From Deltaproteobacteria bacterium (GTDB lineage: Bacteria > Desulfobacterota > Binatia > UTPRO1), in the NCBI GenBank assembly GCA_020848745.1, contig JADLHM010000070.1:28196-92195 (forward strand): a DNA stretch of 64,000 nt, read 5' to 3'. Under the pieces are notes generated by a model, which worked only from the letters and a program-made list of their open reading frames with translations, did not search any database and was not told the DNA's origin. Each line of letters starts with the position of its first letter. Within the stretch, counting starts at the first letter, position 1. A program made the position numbers and the translations under genes. Of the stretch, positions 8,676 to 17,322 are shown piece after piece.

Positions 8676-9072
8676 CGCGGTGCTGCGGGTGATCTTCGCC
8701 GAGGCGGGGACGACGGTCCCGCTGCGGGACGGCGACCGCATCGTGTCCTCGCAGCTCGTGGAGATCGAAACAGTCCGCGCCGTCGACCGCGAGCGCCTGC
8801 TCGGGGCCCTCGACGATGCGCAGACGGCGATCAAGCGCAAGGAGCTGGGGGATTTTCTCGCGATGCTCGATCTCCTCCCGATCGACGGTGCGGTCGTCGA
8901 TCGAGCGAAGAGCTCGTTCGCGGTGAACGTGCGGGCGCTCGATGCCATGCATGTCGCGAGCGCGGAGATCCTCGCGGCGGAAGCGCGGGGCGAGGCGCTG
9001 GAGTTCTGGACGCACGACGACCGCCAGGCGGTAGCGGCGACGTCGCGTGGGCTCGCGGTCTTCGGAACGTGA
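8656..9072 (+). CDS. PIN-domain toxin (VapC-like)
   Basis: The protein has 138 residues and starts at GTG inside the antitoxin gene. PIN hallmarks are 'YVDASAVLRVIF' (first Asp), Glu in 'LVEIETVRA', 'LDAMHVASAEI' (Asp/His region) and 'FWTHDDRQAVAA'. PIN toxins are magnesium-dependent RNases that cut tRNA or rRNA. The pairing of a Phd-type antitoxin with a PIN toxin is common. The cognate antitoxin is the upstream gene. Confidence 0.88.
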   Translation: MKYVDASAVLRVIFAEAGTTVPLRDGDRIVSSQLVEIETVRAVDRERLLGALDDAQTAIKRKELGDFLAMLDLLPIDGAVVDRAKSSFAVNVRALDAMHVASAEILAAEARGEALEFWTHDDRQAVAATSRGLAVFGT

Positions 9073-9177
9073 CGTCCGGGATGCGCCGGCCGCCTGCCGT
9101 TCGAAAAGTAGTCGAAACCAGGGTGCGGGCCTGGCCTCTCCCTCGAGCCGTGGCTTCCCATACGGCTCCGCCGCGGC

Positions 9178-10095
9178 CTACCCCCTGCTCCCGAAGAGCC
9201 CCGCCATGAGCTTCGGGACGTTGGCGCCGGCGCTCGGGTACTCCTGCGCGTCCGCGAGGTCGGCGATCTTCGGGAAGCTCGCCGCAATCTGCTCGACGCT
9301 CGGGATCGCGTCGATGCCGAGCGTGACGCCGGGGCTCTCGACCATCGCGGCGCGCGCGTAGTGCCCGCCGCCGGCGGTGAAGATGCCGCCGGTGAAGGTG
9401 TTCTCCTCGCTGCAGAGGAACGCGACCATCGCCGACACGAACTCGGGCTTCAGCTTCTCCATCGTGGCTTCGTCCATCACCGTGCCCATGAGGCGGCTCT
9501 TCGCGATCGGCGCGATGGTGTTGGCGAGGACGCCGAACTTCTGGCCCTCGAGCTTCACGGTGTTCATGAGGCCGACGATGCCGAGCTTCGCCGCCGAGTA
9601 GTTGGCCTGGCCGAAGTTGCCGTAGAGGCCGGCGGCGGAGGTGGTGAAGACCACGCGGCCGTAGCCGTTCTGGCGCATGGCGGGGAGCGCAGCGCGCGTC
9701 ACGTAGTAGCTGCCGTTCAGGTGCACGTCGAGGACGCGCGTCCATTCCTCGGGCGTCATCTTCGCGATGCTCTTGTCGCGGAGGATGCCGGCGTTGTTGA
9801 CGACGATGTCGAGGCGGCCGAAGGCCCCGACGGCGGCGGCGATCATCTTCTCGCCGCCGTCCCAGGTGTCGACCGAATCGTAGTTGGCGACGGCGTCGCC
9901 GCCCATCGCCTTGATCTCGGCGACGACCTGGTCCGCCATCGTGGTGCCGCTGCCGGTGCCGTCGGTGTTCCCGCCGAGGTCGTTCACCACCACCTTGGCG
10001 CCGCGCGCGCCGAACAGGAGGGCATGGGAGCGGCCGAGACCGCCGCCCGCGCCGGTCACGAGGGCGACACGCCCGTCGAATCGAATCTCGCTCAT
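9178..10095 (-). CDS. Short-chain dehydrogenase, MFE-2/HSD17B4-like
   Basis: The protein has 305 residues. It has a Rossmann motif TGAGGGLG, 'VVVNDLGG' and 'NNAG', with an active-site Ser and YSAAK. The 'GRVALVTGAGGGLGR' opening and 'NDLGG..DG.G' loop are typical of the (3R)-hydroxyacyl-CoA dehydrogenase domain of peroxisomal multifunctional enzyme type 2 and its free-standing bacterial relatives. The likely reaction is NAD-dependent oxidation of a 3-hydroxyacyl-CoA. AAAGGA precedes the ATG. The gene follows a toxin-antitoxin pair on the same strand, separated from it by a hairpin. Confidence 0.88.
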   Translation of the reverse strand: MSEIRFDGRVALVTGAGGGLGRSHALLFGARGAKVVVNDLGGNTDGTGSGTTMADQVVAEIKAMGGDAVANYDSVDTWDGGEKMIAAAVGAFGRLDIVVNNAGILRDKSIAKMTPEEWTRVLDVHLNGSYYVTRAALPAMRQNGYGRVVFTTSAAGLYGNFGQANYSAAKLGIVGLMNTVKLEGQKFGVLANTIAPIAKSRLMGTVMDEATMEKLKPEFVSAMVAFLCSEENTFTGGIFTAGGGHYARAAMVESPGVTLGIDAIPSVEQIAASFPKIADLADAQEYPSAGANVPKLMAGLFGSRG

Positions 10096-10113
10096 CGTCT
10101 GATCCTTTCAGGA

Positions 10114-10128
10114 CGGGGCTTCGCCCCG
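10114..10128. terminator. CTTCG-loop hairpin between vapC-like gene and SDR
   Basis: CGGGG-CTTCG-CCCCG forms a five-pair GC stem between the toxin gene ending at 10166 and the SDR start at 10095 (both minus strand). There is no T-tract, so it may attenuate rather than terminate, or may be an mRNA stabiliser. Confidence 0.35.
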
Positions 10129-10165
10129 GGGTTGGTTCTGCGTGGAATGGCCGGTTGCTACGGCC

Positions 10166-10555
10166 TCAGGGCTGTCGTTCCCTGAGGTCGCTGATCCGAG
10201 CGAGCGTCCGGAAGTCGCGGTCGCGATGCAGGATCTCGAGATCGTGCCGCAGGGCGCACGCGGCGATCAGGCAGTCCACCGAGGACCGGATCGCCAGGCC
10301 GCGGCGACGTGCCGAGCGGTAGAGGCCGACGGCGTCCAGCACGAGGGACTCGCCGATCGGCGTCTCGACGATCGGCAGCGCCAGCATCGCGGTCTTGGCG
10401 GCTCGAAAGGCCTGCTCTTCGCGGAAGCCCTGCAACACCTCCTGGACGATCGGCAGGAAGGTCACGACGTCGTCGAACGGGACGACCGCCTCGAGGTCGA
10501 GAGCATGGCGGCGGCGAAACGTCTCGATCCAAATCGATGTGTCGACGAGGGTCAT
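10166..10555 (-). CDS. vapC: PIN-domain toxin (VapC)
   Basis: The protein has 129 residues. It begins 'LVDTSIWIE' (catalytic Asp), has 'PIVQEVLQGFRE' (Glu) and 'SVDCLIAACALRHDLEILHRDRDF', which carries the remaining acidic residues of the PIN active site. It is a standard-length VapC RNase. Its start overlaps the stop of the upstream antitoxin (ATGA), and the two form a coupled module. Confidence 0.92.
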   Translation of the reverse strand: MTLVDTSIWIETFRRRHALDLEAVVPFDDVVTFLPIVQEVLQGFREEQAFRAAKTAMLALPIVETPIGESLVLDAVGLYRSARRRGLAIRSSVDCLIAACALRHDLEILHRDRDFRTLARISDLRERQP

Positions 10556-10773
10556 GACCGCCGACGGCGAGGAGGACGGGCGTCCTGTCGCATCTCCGAC
10601 AGGTCGCCGTCCCAGGCGCCGCTCCCGCGCAATGCGAGGATTCCACGCGCTCGCGCCCGCCGCACGAACTCCTCCAGCGCGCGGTCAACGGCGCGGGAGT
10701 ACGTCTTCTCGCCGCTCAGGCGCGTGGCTTCGCGAAGGAGATCCTCACGAAGCACCAAATTCGTACGTTTCAT
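10552..10773 (-). CDS. vapB: VapB-type ribbon-helix-helix antitoxin
   Basis: The protein has 73 residues. 'MKRTNLVLREDLLREATRL' with '.TYSRAVDRALEEFVRRAR' is the VapB pattern of a short beta strand followed by two helices. The arginine-rich tail is the toxin-binding part. The gene is coupled to vapC by a four-base overlap. Upstream on the minus strand TACAC occurs twice nine bases apart just before the ATG, a possible self-operator. Confidence 0.88.
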   Translation of the reverse strand: MKRTNLVLREDLLREATRLSGEKTYSRAVDRALEEFVRRARARGILALRGSGAWDGDLSEMRQDARPPRRRRS

Positions 10774-10925
10774 GTGTATCGGGTGTACTGCGGACGGCCG
10801 GCGCCGGCAACCTCGATTGCGGCGAAACGTCCTCTCCGGCGCGCGCCGCGTCCGGACGAGCGCTCGGGCCGGCGGTGGTGTAGGGTGCCGCGGTCCGGTT
10901 CGAAGCTGCTCCGCGGAGAGAGATC

Positions 10926-12473
10926 GTGATCGAGGCCAACACCCCTGTCATCGTCGGCGTCGGGCAGTTCATGGAGGCGCCGGAGACGCCGGGCTACGCC
11001 GCCCGCGGGCCCGTCGAGATCGCCGCCGAGGCGGCGCGTGCCGCGCTCGCCGACGCGCGGGCGACCCGGCCGCTCGCCGCGGAGATCGACGTCGTCGCGA
11101 CGACCCGCACGTTCCACGACTCGGTGCCGATCCTGGCCTCGCCGTTCGGCACGTCGAACAACTTCCCGCGCTCGATCGCCAGGCGCGTCGACGTAGTGCC
11201 GCGGCGGGCGATCTGGGAGGACGCGGGCGGCAACACGCCGCAGGACCTGGTGAGCGAGATGAGCGAGCTTCTGCACGCGGGCGGGGCGCGCATGGTCCTG
11301 CTCGCGGGGGCGGAGGCCGTGTCGACCGCGCGCTGGTTGCAAGCCCGGCAGCGGCACGCGGACTGGTCCGAGACCGTCGACGGCGACGTCGAGGACCGGC
11401 TCGGCGACGTGTCGAAGATGGTCTCCGAGGCCGAGATCCGCCATCGCGTCTTCTCCGTGCCGCCGATCTACGCGCTCGCCGAGCACGCGCGGCGCGGGCG
11501 GCTCGGCCTCGCGCGCGCGGCGTACGCGCGCACGATGGGCGAGCTGTTCGTGCCCTTCACCGTCGTCGCCGCTGGCAACCCCTACGCGGCGGTGCGGCGC
11601 GCGTACTCGGCGGACGAGCTCATGGAGGTGACGGAGCGCAACCGCATGATCGCCGATCCGTACCCGCGGCTCGTCGTGGCGCGCGACCAGACCAACCAGG
11701 GCGCGGCGGTGCTCCTGACGACGACCGGCGCGGCACGCGCGCTCGGCATCCCGGAGGAGCGCTGGGTCTACCTGCACGGCTACGCGCGCGCCGCCGAGCG
11801 GCCGCTCCTCGAACGCGCCGACCTCGGGGGCTATCCGGCGGCCGAGCTCTCCGGCAAGGCGGCGCTCGCCGCCTCCGGCATCGGGGTCGCCGACGTCCGC
11901 TTCTTCGACCTCTACAGCTGCTTCCCGATCGCCGTCTCGAGCGTGCGCGACGCCCTCGGGATCGCCGCCGACGATCCCCGCGGGCTCACGGTGACCGGCG
12001 GGCTTCCCTTCTTCGGCGGGCCCGGCAACAACTACTCGATGCACGCCATCGCGAGCACGGTGGAAAGGCTGCGCGCGCATCCCGGGACGTGGGGCTTCGT
12101 CGGCGCGAACGGCGGGATGCTCTCGAAATACTCGGTCGGCGTGTACTCGACGCGGCCCCGGTCCTTCACGATCTGCGGCAGCGGGTCGGTGCAGGCCGCC
12201 GTCGAGGCGCGGGCGGCGGTCGTGCTCACGGCGCAGCCGCGCGGCCGTGCGACGCTCGAGAGCTTCACCGTCATCCACGGCAAGGACGGACGCCCCGCGG
12301 TCGGCGTCGCCGTCGGCCGCTTGCCCGACGGCTCGCGTTGCATGGCGACCACCGGCAAGGGCGACGCCGCGACGATCGCGGGGCTCGCGGGCGCCGCCGA
12401 CCCGCTCGGCGCGGCCATCGAGGTCACGCCGGGAGGAGCCGCCGCGAATCGCTTCGTGTTCGCGGCGCGATGA
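10926..12473 (+). CDS. Thiolase-like protein with TLP1-type C-terminal domain
   Basis: The protein has 515 residues from GTG, with GGAGAGA upstream. The thiolase fold is evident in the N-terminal 'PVIVGVGQF' and the 'LVSEMSELLHAGGARMVLLAGAEAVS' region. The last 80 residues match the extra domain of thiolase-like protein type 1. The canonical nucleophilic Cys, the GHP histidine (here GGP in 'FFGGPGNNYSMHA') and the C-terminal Cys (here 'GANGGML') appear to be missing. Ordinary thiolytic activity is therefore doubtful, and a CoA-ester binding or modified role is possible. A membrane-protein gene is coupled to its stop codon. Confidence 0.82.
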   Translation: MIEANTPVIVGVGQFMEAPETPGYAARGPVEIAAEAARAALADARATRPLAAEIDVVATTRTFHDSVPILASPFGTSNNFPRSIARRVDVVPRRAIWEDAGGNTPQDLVSEMSELLHAGGARMVLLAGAEAVSTARWLQARQRHADWSETVDGDVEDRLGDVSKMVSEAEIRHRVFSVPPIYALAEHARRGRLGLARAAYARTMGELFVPFTVVAAGNPYAAVRRAYSADELMEVTERNRMIADPYPRLVVARDQTNQGAAVLLTTTGAARALGIPEERWVYLHGYARAAERPLLERADLGGYPAAELSGKAALAASGIGVADVRFFDLYSCFPIAVSSVRDALGIAADDPRGLTVTGGLPFFGGPGNNYSMHAIASTVERLRAHPGTWGFVGANGGMLSKYSVGVYSTRPRSFTICGSGSVQAAVEARAAVVLTAQPRGRATLESFTVIHGKDGRPAVGVAVGRLPDGSRCMATTGKGDAATIAGLAGAADPLGAAIEVTPGGAAANRFVFAAR

Positions 12474-13966
12474 CGTCGAGAGCTCTACTCCATGCGCTGC
12501 GGCCCGTGGCGCTGCACGGCGCCGCGCTGGCGATCCTGCTCTGGCCACTCGTCGGGATCGCGTTCGTTCCGATGGTGGATCTTCCCGGCCACCTGGCCGT
12601 CACGCGCATCCTCGACGACGTCCTGCACGGCCAGTACCGCGACTCGCTGCAGCTGAACCTCAATCCCGTCCACAAGCCGGCCTACGTGCTCCTCTACGGG
12701 ATCTTCGCGCTGCTGCCGAAGGCGGAGGTCGGCCCGGTCGCCGTCGGGGTGATGGTCGCGGCGTTCTACGCGGCGGTCTGTCATGGCGTCGCGTCGCTCG
12801 GCAGGCGCCCCGCGTCCTCGCCGCTCGCCGTGAGTCTCGCGCTCCTGGTCACCATGTTCCTGTACGGCTCGGCCTTCTTCTGGGGCCTGATCCCCTTCCT
12901 CCTCAGCGTGCCGCCGGCGCTGATCGCCTACGTCGCCTACTTCGAGGCGAGCGGGGTCGTGAACGCCGCGCGGGCCGCCGGGCCCGGGACGGGGAGGCGG
13001 GTGGCGCTCTTCGTCGCGGCCGCGCTGCTGGCGCACGTCGTGCATCCGATCTCGTCGCTCTTCCTGGCGATCATGCTGGCGGGCGCTGCCGGCGCGGCGG
13101 TCGCGCTCGAGCTCGGAGGCCTTCGCACCGCCGGCGCGGCGGCCCGCGTCTGGCCGAGCGCGTGGCCGCTCGTCGTGTGGGCATCGGCGGTGGTGACGCT
13201 CCATGTCCTTACGGCGCCCGCCGGCCACGAGCTCGACCTCGCGCGTTCCATGCCCGCCTTCGCCGCTCCCTTCCATGGGGTCGCGGCGGCGCGTGCCTTT
13301 CTCGCGCAGATCCCGATCGAGCTCGGCATCCCGCCCATCCGTGAGCCGGCATCGGCGGTCGCTTCCTATCCCGTCGTCGTCGCGTTCTTTCTCGCCGCAT
13401 CGTGCGCCGTCGGGCTGGTCGCGTCGCTGATCCCGCGCGCGGCGGATCGGCCGGCCGCGCGGCAGCCGGCGCCCCCGCTCGCCGCCTCCCCGGCGCTGCG
13501 GCTCGCCCTCGTCTTCGTTCTGAGCGCGCTTCTCTTTCTCTTCCTCAGGCACGACATCGTCGGGCTCGGCCGGCGGCTCCTCTGGTTTCCCGTGCGCGGG
13601 CCGTGCTTCCTCGTGTTCTTCTTCGGGGTGCTCACCGCGGCGCTGGTCCTCCGTTCGCTCGAGCCGATCCGATCCTCGCGGCTCGTCACGAGCGTCCTCG
13701 TCGCCTGCGCGCTCGCGATCGCCGCGGAGCGGAGCGTGGTCTTGCGGGGGCAGTTCGCGGCGTTCGACGAGAAGGCGCGCGCCTTCCTCCACGGCGACAT
13801 TCCGGACCGCTGGTTCCGGAGCCAACCGTTCGGCTACGCCGACCACCTCCGCGTCTACCATTGCTACTTCGAGGAAGCCTGCCCCGACCACCACCCGCTG
13901 TTCTTCTCGATCTACCGGGACGACGCGACGATCTATCCCGTCTCCGCGATTCGAGGACCGCGCTAG
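12470..13966 (+). CDS. Polytopic membrane protein of unknown function
   Basis: The ATG overlaps the stop of the thiolase-like gene (ATGA). The 498-residue product has about ten hydrophobic segments, an early 'VPMVDLPGHLA' loop and a soluble C-terminal tail with 'YHCYFEEACPDHHP'. The Asp in the first loop and many helices recall GT-C type transferases, but nothing decisive is visible. Translational coupling to a CoA-type enzyme may indicate lipid-related work. I do not assign a function. Confidence 0.75.
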   Translation: MTSRALLHALRPVALHGAALAILLWPLVGIAFVPMVDLPGHLAVTRILDDVLHGQYRDSLQLNLNPVHKPAYVLLYGIFALLPKAEVGPVAVGVMVAAFYAAVCHGVASLGRRPASSPLAVSLALLVTMFLYGSAFFWGLIPFLLSVPPALIAYVAYFEASGVVNAARAAGPGTGRRVALFVAAALLAHVVHPISSLFLAIMLAGAAGAAVALELGGLRTAGAAARVWPSAWPLVVWASAVVTLHVLTAPAGHELDLARSMPAFAAPFHGVAAARAFLAQIPIELGIPPIREPASAVASYPVVVAFFLAASCAVGLVASLIPRAADRPAARQPAPPLAASPALRLALVFVLSALLFLFLRHDIVGLGRRLLWFPVRGPCFLVFFFGVLTAALVLRSLEPIRSSRLVTSVLVACALAIAAERSVVLRGQFAAFDEKARAFLHGDIPDRWFRSQPFGYADHLRVYHCYFEEACPDHHPLFFSIYRDDATIYPVSAIRGPR

Positions 13967-14001
13967 CCCGGCAGGAAGATCGCGGAAGCGAAAACGCGGG
14001 C

Positions 14002-17000
14002 TCAGGGGGGGCCGTGCGGCAGCGCCGGCGGAGCGTACACCTCGACGAGGGCGTCCACGGCGCGCCGGAGGACGACGCAGCGGACGCATTGCGTGACCGC
14101 GCGGCCGTCGCGGCCGCATGCGTCGAGGCGCGCGAGGTCCTGGGGGTTGCAACCGGTGAGTGGGGCGGGATCGGGGAGCGTGACGGCGGACGTGAGGGAG
14201 AGCTTCCGGTCGGGCGTCTTGACGAGCGTATCCTGCGCCGGCGGCGCGGCGAGGAAGGCCGCGACCTTCGTGAACACCGTGTCGAGGTCGATGAGCACCC
14301 ATTGAGCGAGCGCCTCCGGACACGACGGATCGGCGCGCGTGGTGTCGTCGCCGAACGCTGCGTGGCTGACGGCGATGGCCGCCTCGGTGGCGTGCTGTAG
14401 GAGGCGCGCCTCGCGCGCGCGCTCGATGCCGGGATCCGCCTTGCGCAGGTCGCGCAGGAAGACTTCCGCCGCCCGCGCCACCTCGGCGGCCGTCGCGGGA
14501 TCTTCTGGACGGACCTCGGCCGACCCGACGTAGTAGCCGCGACAGCGCTCGGTCGGGTGATCGGCGGGAGCGTGCGGATCACCGCTGACGTTCACGAGAC
14601 AATCGGTCGTCGCCTTCGCGCGCTCGGCGATGTACGTCCGCACCGCTCGAACGACGAGCGCGGTCCGCTCGTCATCGGCTGGGGGCGCGACCACCGGGAT
14701 GCGGAAGGGGGTGCAGAGATTGGCGTCGCACGCCGTCCCGAGCCCGTCGAGATCGTCGTCGAAGCTCGAACGATCCGGGGCGTCGATGCAGTGGTCGAAG
14801 GCGTCGAGCATGCCGTCGCCGTCGCGGTCCCCGAAGAGCGTGGACGGCTGGTCGGTCGTCGTCGCGACGCCGATCATCGGCGTTCCGTCGATCGTCGTCA
14901 TCGTGAGCGGGGGCAGGGTGGGTCCGACCTGCACGGCGAGCGCTTGGAATCCCAAGGTGTCCACGTTGACGATGACGAGCACGTCCTTGCCGGGACCGCC
15001 CGGCTCCCGACCGAGGAAGTAGATGTTGCGATTCCGGACGGCGTACGGATGCATCCATTCGTAGCCGTCCCTTTCGCAGCGGGCTGCCGGGACGTCGATG
15101 CGGATGCGCCGCGGCGTCGTCGCCGCGAGGTCGTACGCGGTCATGACCGGCGTTGCGGTGCCCGCAGGCGGTGGCGGCGTGATCTCTTTGGCGCGATAGG
15201 CGATCAGCGCGCCGCCGACCACGAAGTCCTCCGCCTGTCCGATCGTGATCCGTTGGGTCGTGGCCAGGTTGTAGGCGCGCAGGACGCGGTCGGCTGCATC
15301 GCCGTCTCCGTTCAGGTCGCAGCCGCCGGGCGCCGTGGTCGCGACGCAGTCGAGTCCGGCGGAACCTTCGGCGCTCTCGGGGGTGACGAAGACGACCCAT
15401 TTCTGGCCCGCGACTACGCTGATCGCGACGTCATCGGCAGCGACCCCGAGACCCGTCGGTGTCGGCGCGACCGGCGGGTTCACGGCGGCGAGCATCAAGA
15501 CGGTGTCGTTCGTGTCCCCGTCGTTGTTGCCGGAGCTTCCGAGCGAGCTCTCCGGGACCGTCATCGCGACCAGATGATCGGAGAGGGCGAGCTTCTCGAC
15601 GGCGTACGTGAGGGAGAGGACCGCGTTGGTGTCGGCATCGTAGAATTGCGCGACGGCATCGGTGCGCGCGGCCGCGGTACGCGCCGCCGGATCGATGACG
15701 GCGGCGCGCGCGGCGATCGAAGGATTCGGACTCACGACCGACGGTATCCCCGACGTGTTCACGAGCTTCAGCACGGGCGTCCCGCCGCCGCTCGCGGGCT
15801 CGCGGAAGAACACGAAGGGAGCCGCGACCACGAGGGGGCCGCCGTTCAGGACGGCATCCCTGCTGACGTCGATGGCGCCGACGGTCGGGGTGATGTCGGC
15901 GCCGTCCGCGTCGACCACGCGCAGCGTGTCGTCGGTGCGCACCATCGCCGTGAGCCCGACGTGGGCGTCGAGGAGCGGGATCGTGGAGGTCGGCGTCACC
16001 CGACCCGCCACCGGGACCTTGGTCGTGTCGGGACACTTCTGGCCGCCCTGCGCGATCGTCAGCACTTCGGGGACCATGTCGAGCTTGCCGTCGCCGTTGA
16101 GCTCGCCGACCGCCGGAAAGTTTTCGTCGGTCGTGAGCGCCGTGACCCGGCTCGCGGGCTTGATGCCGGAGAGCAGCGCGGGATGCTTGCAACGGTTGAC
16201 CTTGAACTTCCGACCGCCCTGCGTGTTGTCCATCACGATCGGGCCGATGCCGGCGTGGGTGACGCCGAGGTCGTCTTGCACCGCGGTGACGCGATCGGTG
16301 AGGTCGTACAGGCCGCTACGGCGCGCGATGCGGATGACCGAGATTTCCGCGTCGGTCGTGCCGAAGAGCGCGCCGCTCCCGTCGACCGAAACGACCGGCG
16401 GAAGCGGGAAGCCCTCGCGGGAGAATGCCTGCACGAGCTCGGAATCCTTCGCGCCACCGGCCTTGGCGGTGGCGAGAACCTGGCCGATCTTGTCGGGCTT
16501 CGCGGAAAAGGCGCGAAAGTGTCCGGCGCCCCGTTGCAGGTGCGCGGCCGGACCCCTGGGAGTGACCGGCTTCTGCTTGTGGCGAAAGGGAATCAAGATG
16601 TTCTCGCCGCCGTCGAGGGTCATCAGCACGACATCGTCGTCGGTGTCCTTCCGATCGAAGTCGTTGGCCTCGGGCAGGAGGGTGAACTGCCGGAACATCG
16701 ACTCGGGGATCGTGTCGCATCCGACCGTCGGCTGGTTGAGAGCGTCGATCTGGGCGATCGTGTTGCCGGCGCCGTCGTCGACCGTGATCCGCACCGGACC
16801 CGCTACGCCGAAGGGCCGTCCCGGCGGCGCGACGGCATTCGGCACGTCGAAGCGGAGGACGTGGTCGTCGAAGGGATCGACGGCGACCTTGGCGCCCATG
16901 AGCGGCATCGGTGTCGGCCCGGGGCTCGGTCCGAGCTCGACCGTGAAGTGGATCACCACACGGTCGCCCGCCTGGAAGTGATCGCGCTGGCCGATTGGGA

Positions 17001-17208
17001 GGGGATTCGGCAGGCACTCCGGTCGGAGCGTGATCATCACCGTGTCGCGCGGACCGGCAAGCGCGCGATCGACCACCCCGCGCGTCGAGACGAAGGTCCG
17101 TGAGGCCGGTGGAATGGTGTTGCAACCCGCCCGAGCCGGGTCGGCCGACGCGAGTACGGCCAGCAACGCCGTCACCGTCGAGAGCAGAGGCCGGATCCTT
17201 CCCGCCAT
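14002..17208 (-). CDS. Large exported protein with Ca-binding (TSP3-like) motif, paralogue of the 44.9 kb gene
   Basis: The protein has 1068 residues from the ATG at 17208, which GGAGGAG precedes by a few bases. It has a Sec signal peptide ending 'PARAGC'. The N-terminal domain ('GCNTIPPASRTF..RGVVDRALAGP.D') clearly matches that of the protein at 44894-50314, as do the downstream 'LDGGENILIPF' and 'G..LPPVV...ISVIRIARRSG' blocks. Aspartate-rich repeats 'DLNGDGDAADRVL' and 'DRDGDGMLDAFDHC' (about residue 793) look like calcium-binding TSP3/dockerin-type loops. A helical cysteine-containing C-terminus ends 'CVRCVVLRRAVDAL'. It is probably a surface or secreted protein of unknown role. It lies downstream of a flavoenzyme gene on the same strand. 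Confidence 0.85.
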   Translation of the reverse strand: MAGRIRPLLSTVTALLAVLASADPARAGCNTIPPASRTFVSTRGVVDRALAGPRDTVMITLRPECLPNPLPIGQRDHFQAGDRVVIHFTVELGPSPGPTPMPLMGAKVAVDPFDDHVLRFDVPNAVAPPGRPFGVAGPVRITVDDGAGNTIAQIDALNQPTVGCDTIPESMFRQFTLLPEANDFDRKDTDDDVVLMTLDGGENILIPFRHKQKPVTPRGPAAHLQRGAGHFRAFSAKPDKIGQVLATAKAGGAKDSELVQAFSREGFPLPPVVSVDGSGALFGTTDAEISVIRIARRSGLYDLTDRVTAVQDDLGVTHAGIGPIVMDNTQGGRKFKVNRCKHPALLSGIKPASRVTALTTDENFPAVGELNGDGKLDMVPEVLTIAQGGQKCPDTTKVPVAGRVTPTSTIPLLDAHVGLTAMVRTDDTLRVVDADGADITPTVGAIDVSRDAVLNGGPLVVAAPFVFFREPASGGGTPVLKLVNTSGIPSVVSPNPSIAARAAVIDPAARTAAARTDAVAQFYDADTNAVLSLTYAVEKLALSDHLVAMTVPESSLGSSGNNDGDTNDTVLMLAAVNPPVAPTPTGLGVAADDVAISVVAGQKWVVFVTPESAEGSAGLDCVATTAPGGCDLNGDGDAADRVLRAYNLATTQRITIGQAEDFVVGGALIAYRAKEITPPPPAGTATPVMTAYDLAATTPRRIRIDVPAARCERDGYEWMHPYAVRNRNIYFLGREPGGPGKDVLVIVNVDTLGFQALAVQVGPTLPPLTMTTIDGTPMIGVATTTDQPSTLFGDRDGDGMLDAFDHCIDAPDRSSFDDDLDGLGTACDANLCTPFRIPVVAPPADDERTALVVRAVRTYIAERAKATTDCLVNVSGDPHAPADHPTERCRGYYVGSAEVRPEDPATAAEVARAAEVFLRDLRKADPGIERAREARLLQHATEAAIAVSHAAFGDDTTRADPSCPEALAQWVLIDLDTVFTKVAAFLAAPPAQDTLVKTPDRKLSLTSAVTLPDPAPLTGCNPQDLARLDACGRDGRAVTQCVRCVVLRRAVDALVEVYAPPALPHGPP

Positions 17209-17322
17209 GGCTCCTCCGTACCGCGTTGACATCCCGGGGGGCAGATCTTCGGATCGCGCGCCGGCCTGTACGCCCGGTGGTCGTCGAGGTCAAGCAGCGG
17301 CGTGCGCGCGGCCGCGCCGGGG

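Noticed and set aside
10142..12469. Upstream extension of the membrane-protein frame to 10142
   Set aside because: The extension overlaps vapBC and the thiolase-like gene and encodes a basic, repetitive shadow. The real start is the ATGA overlap at 12470.
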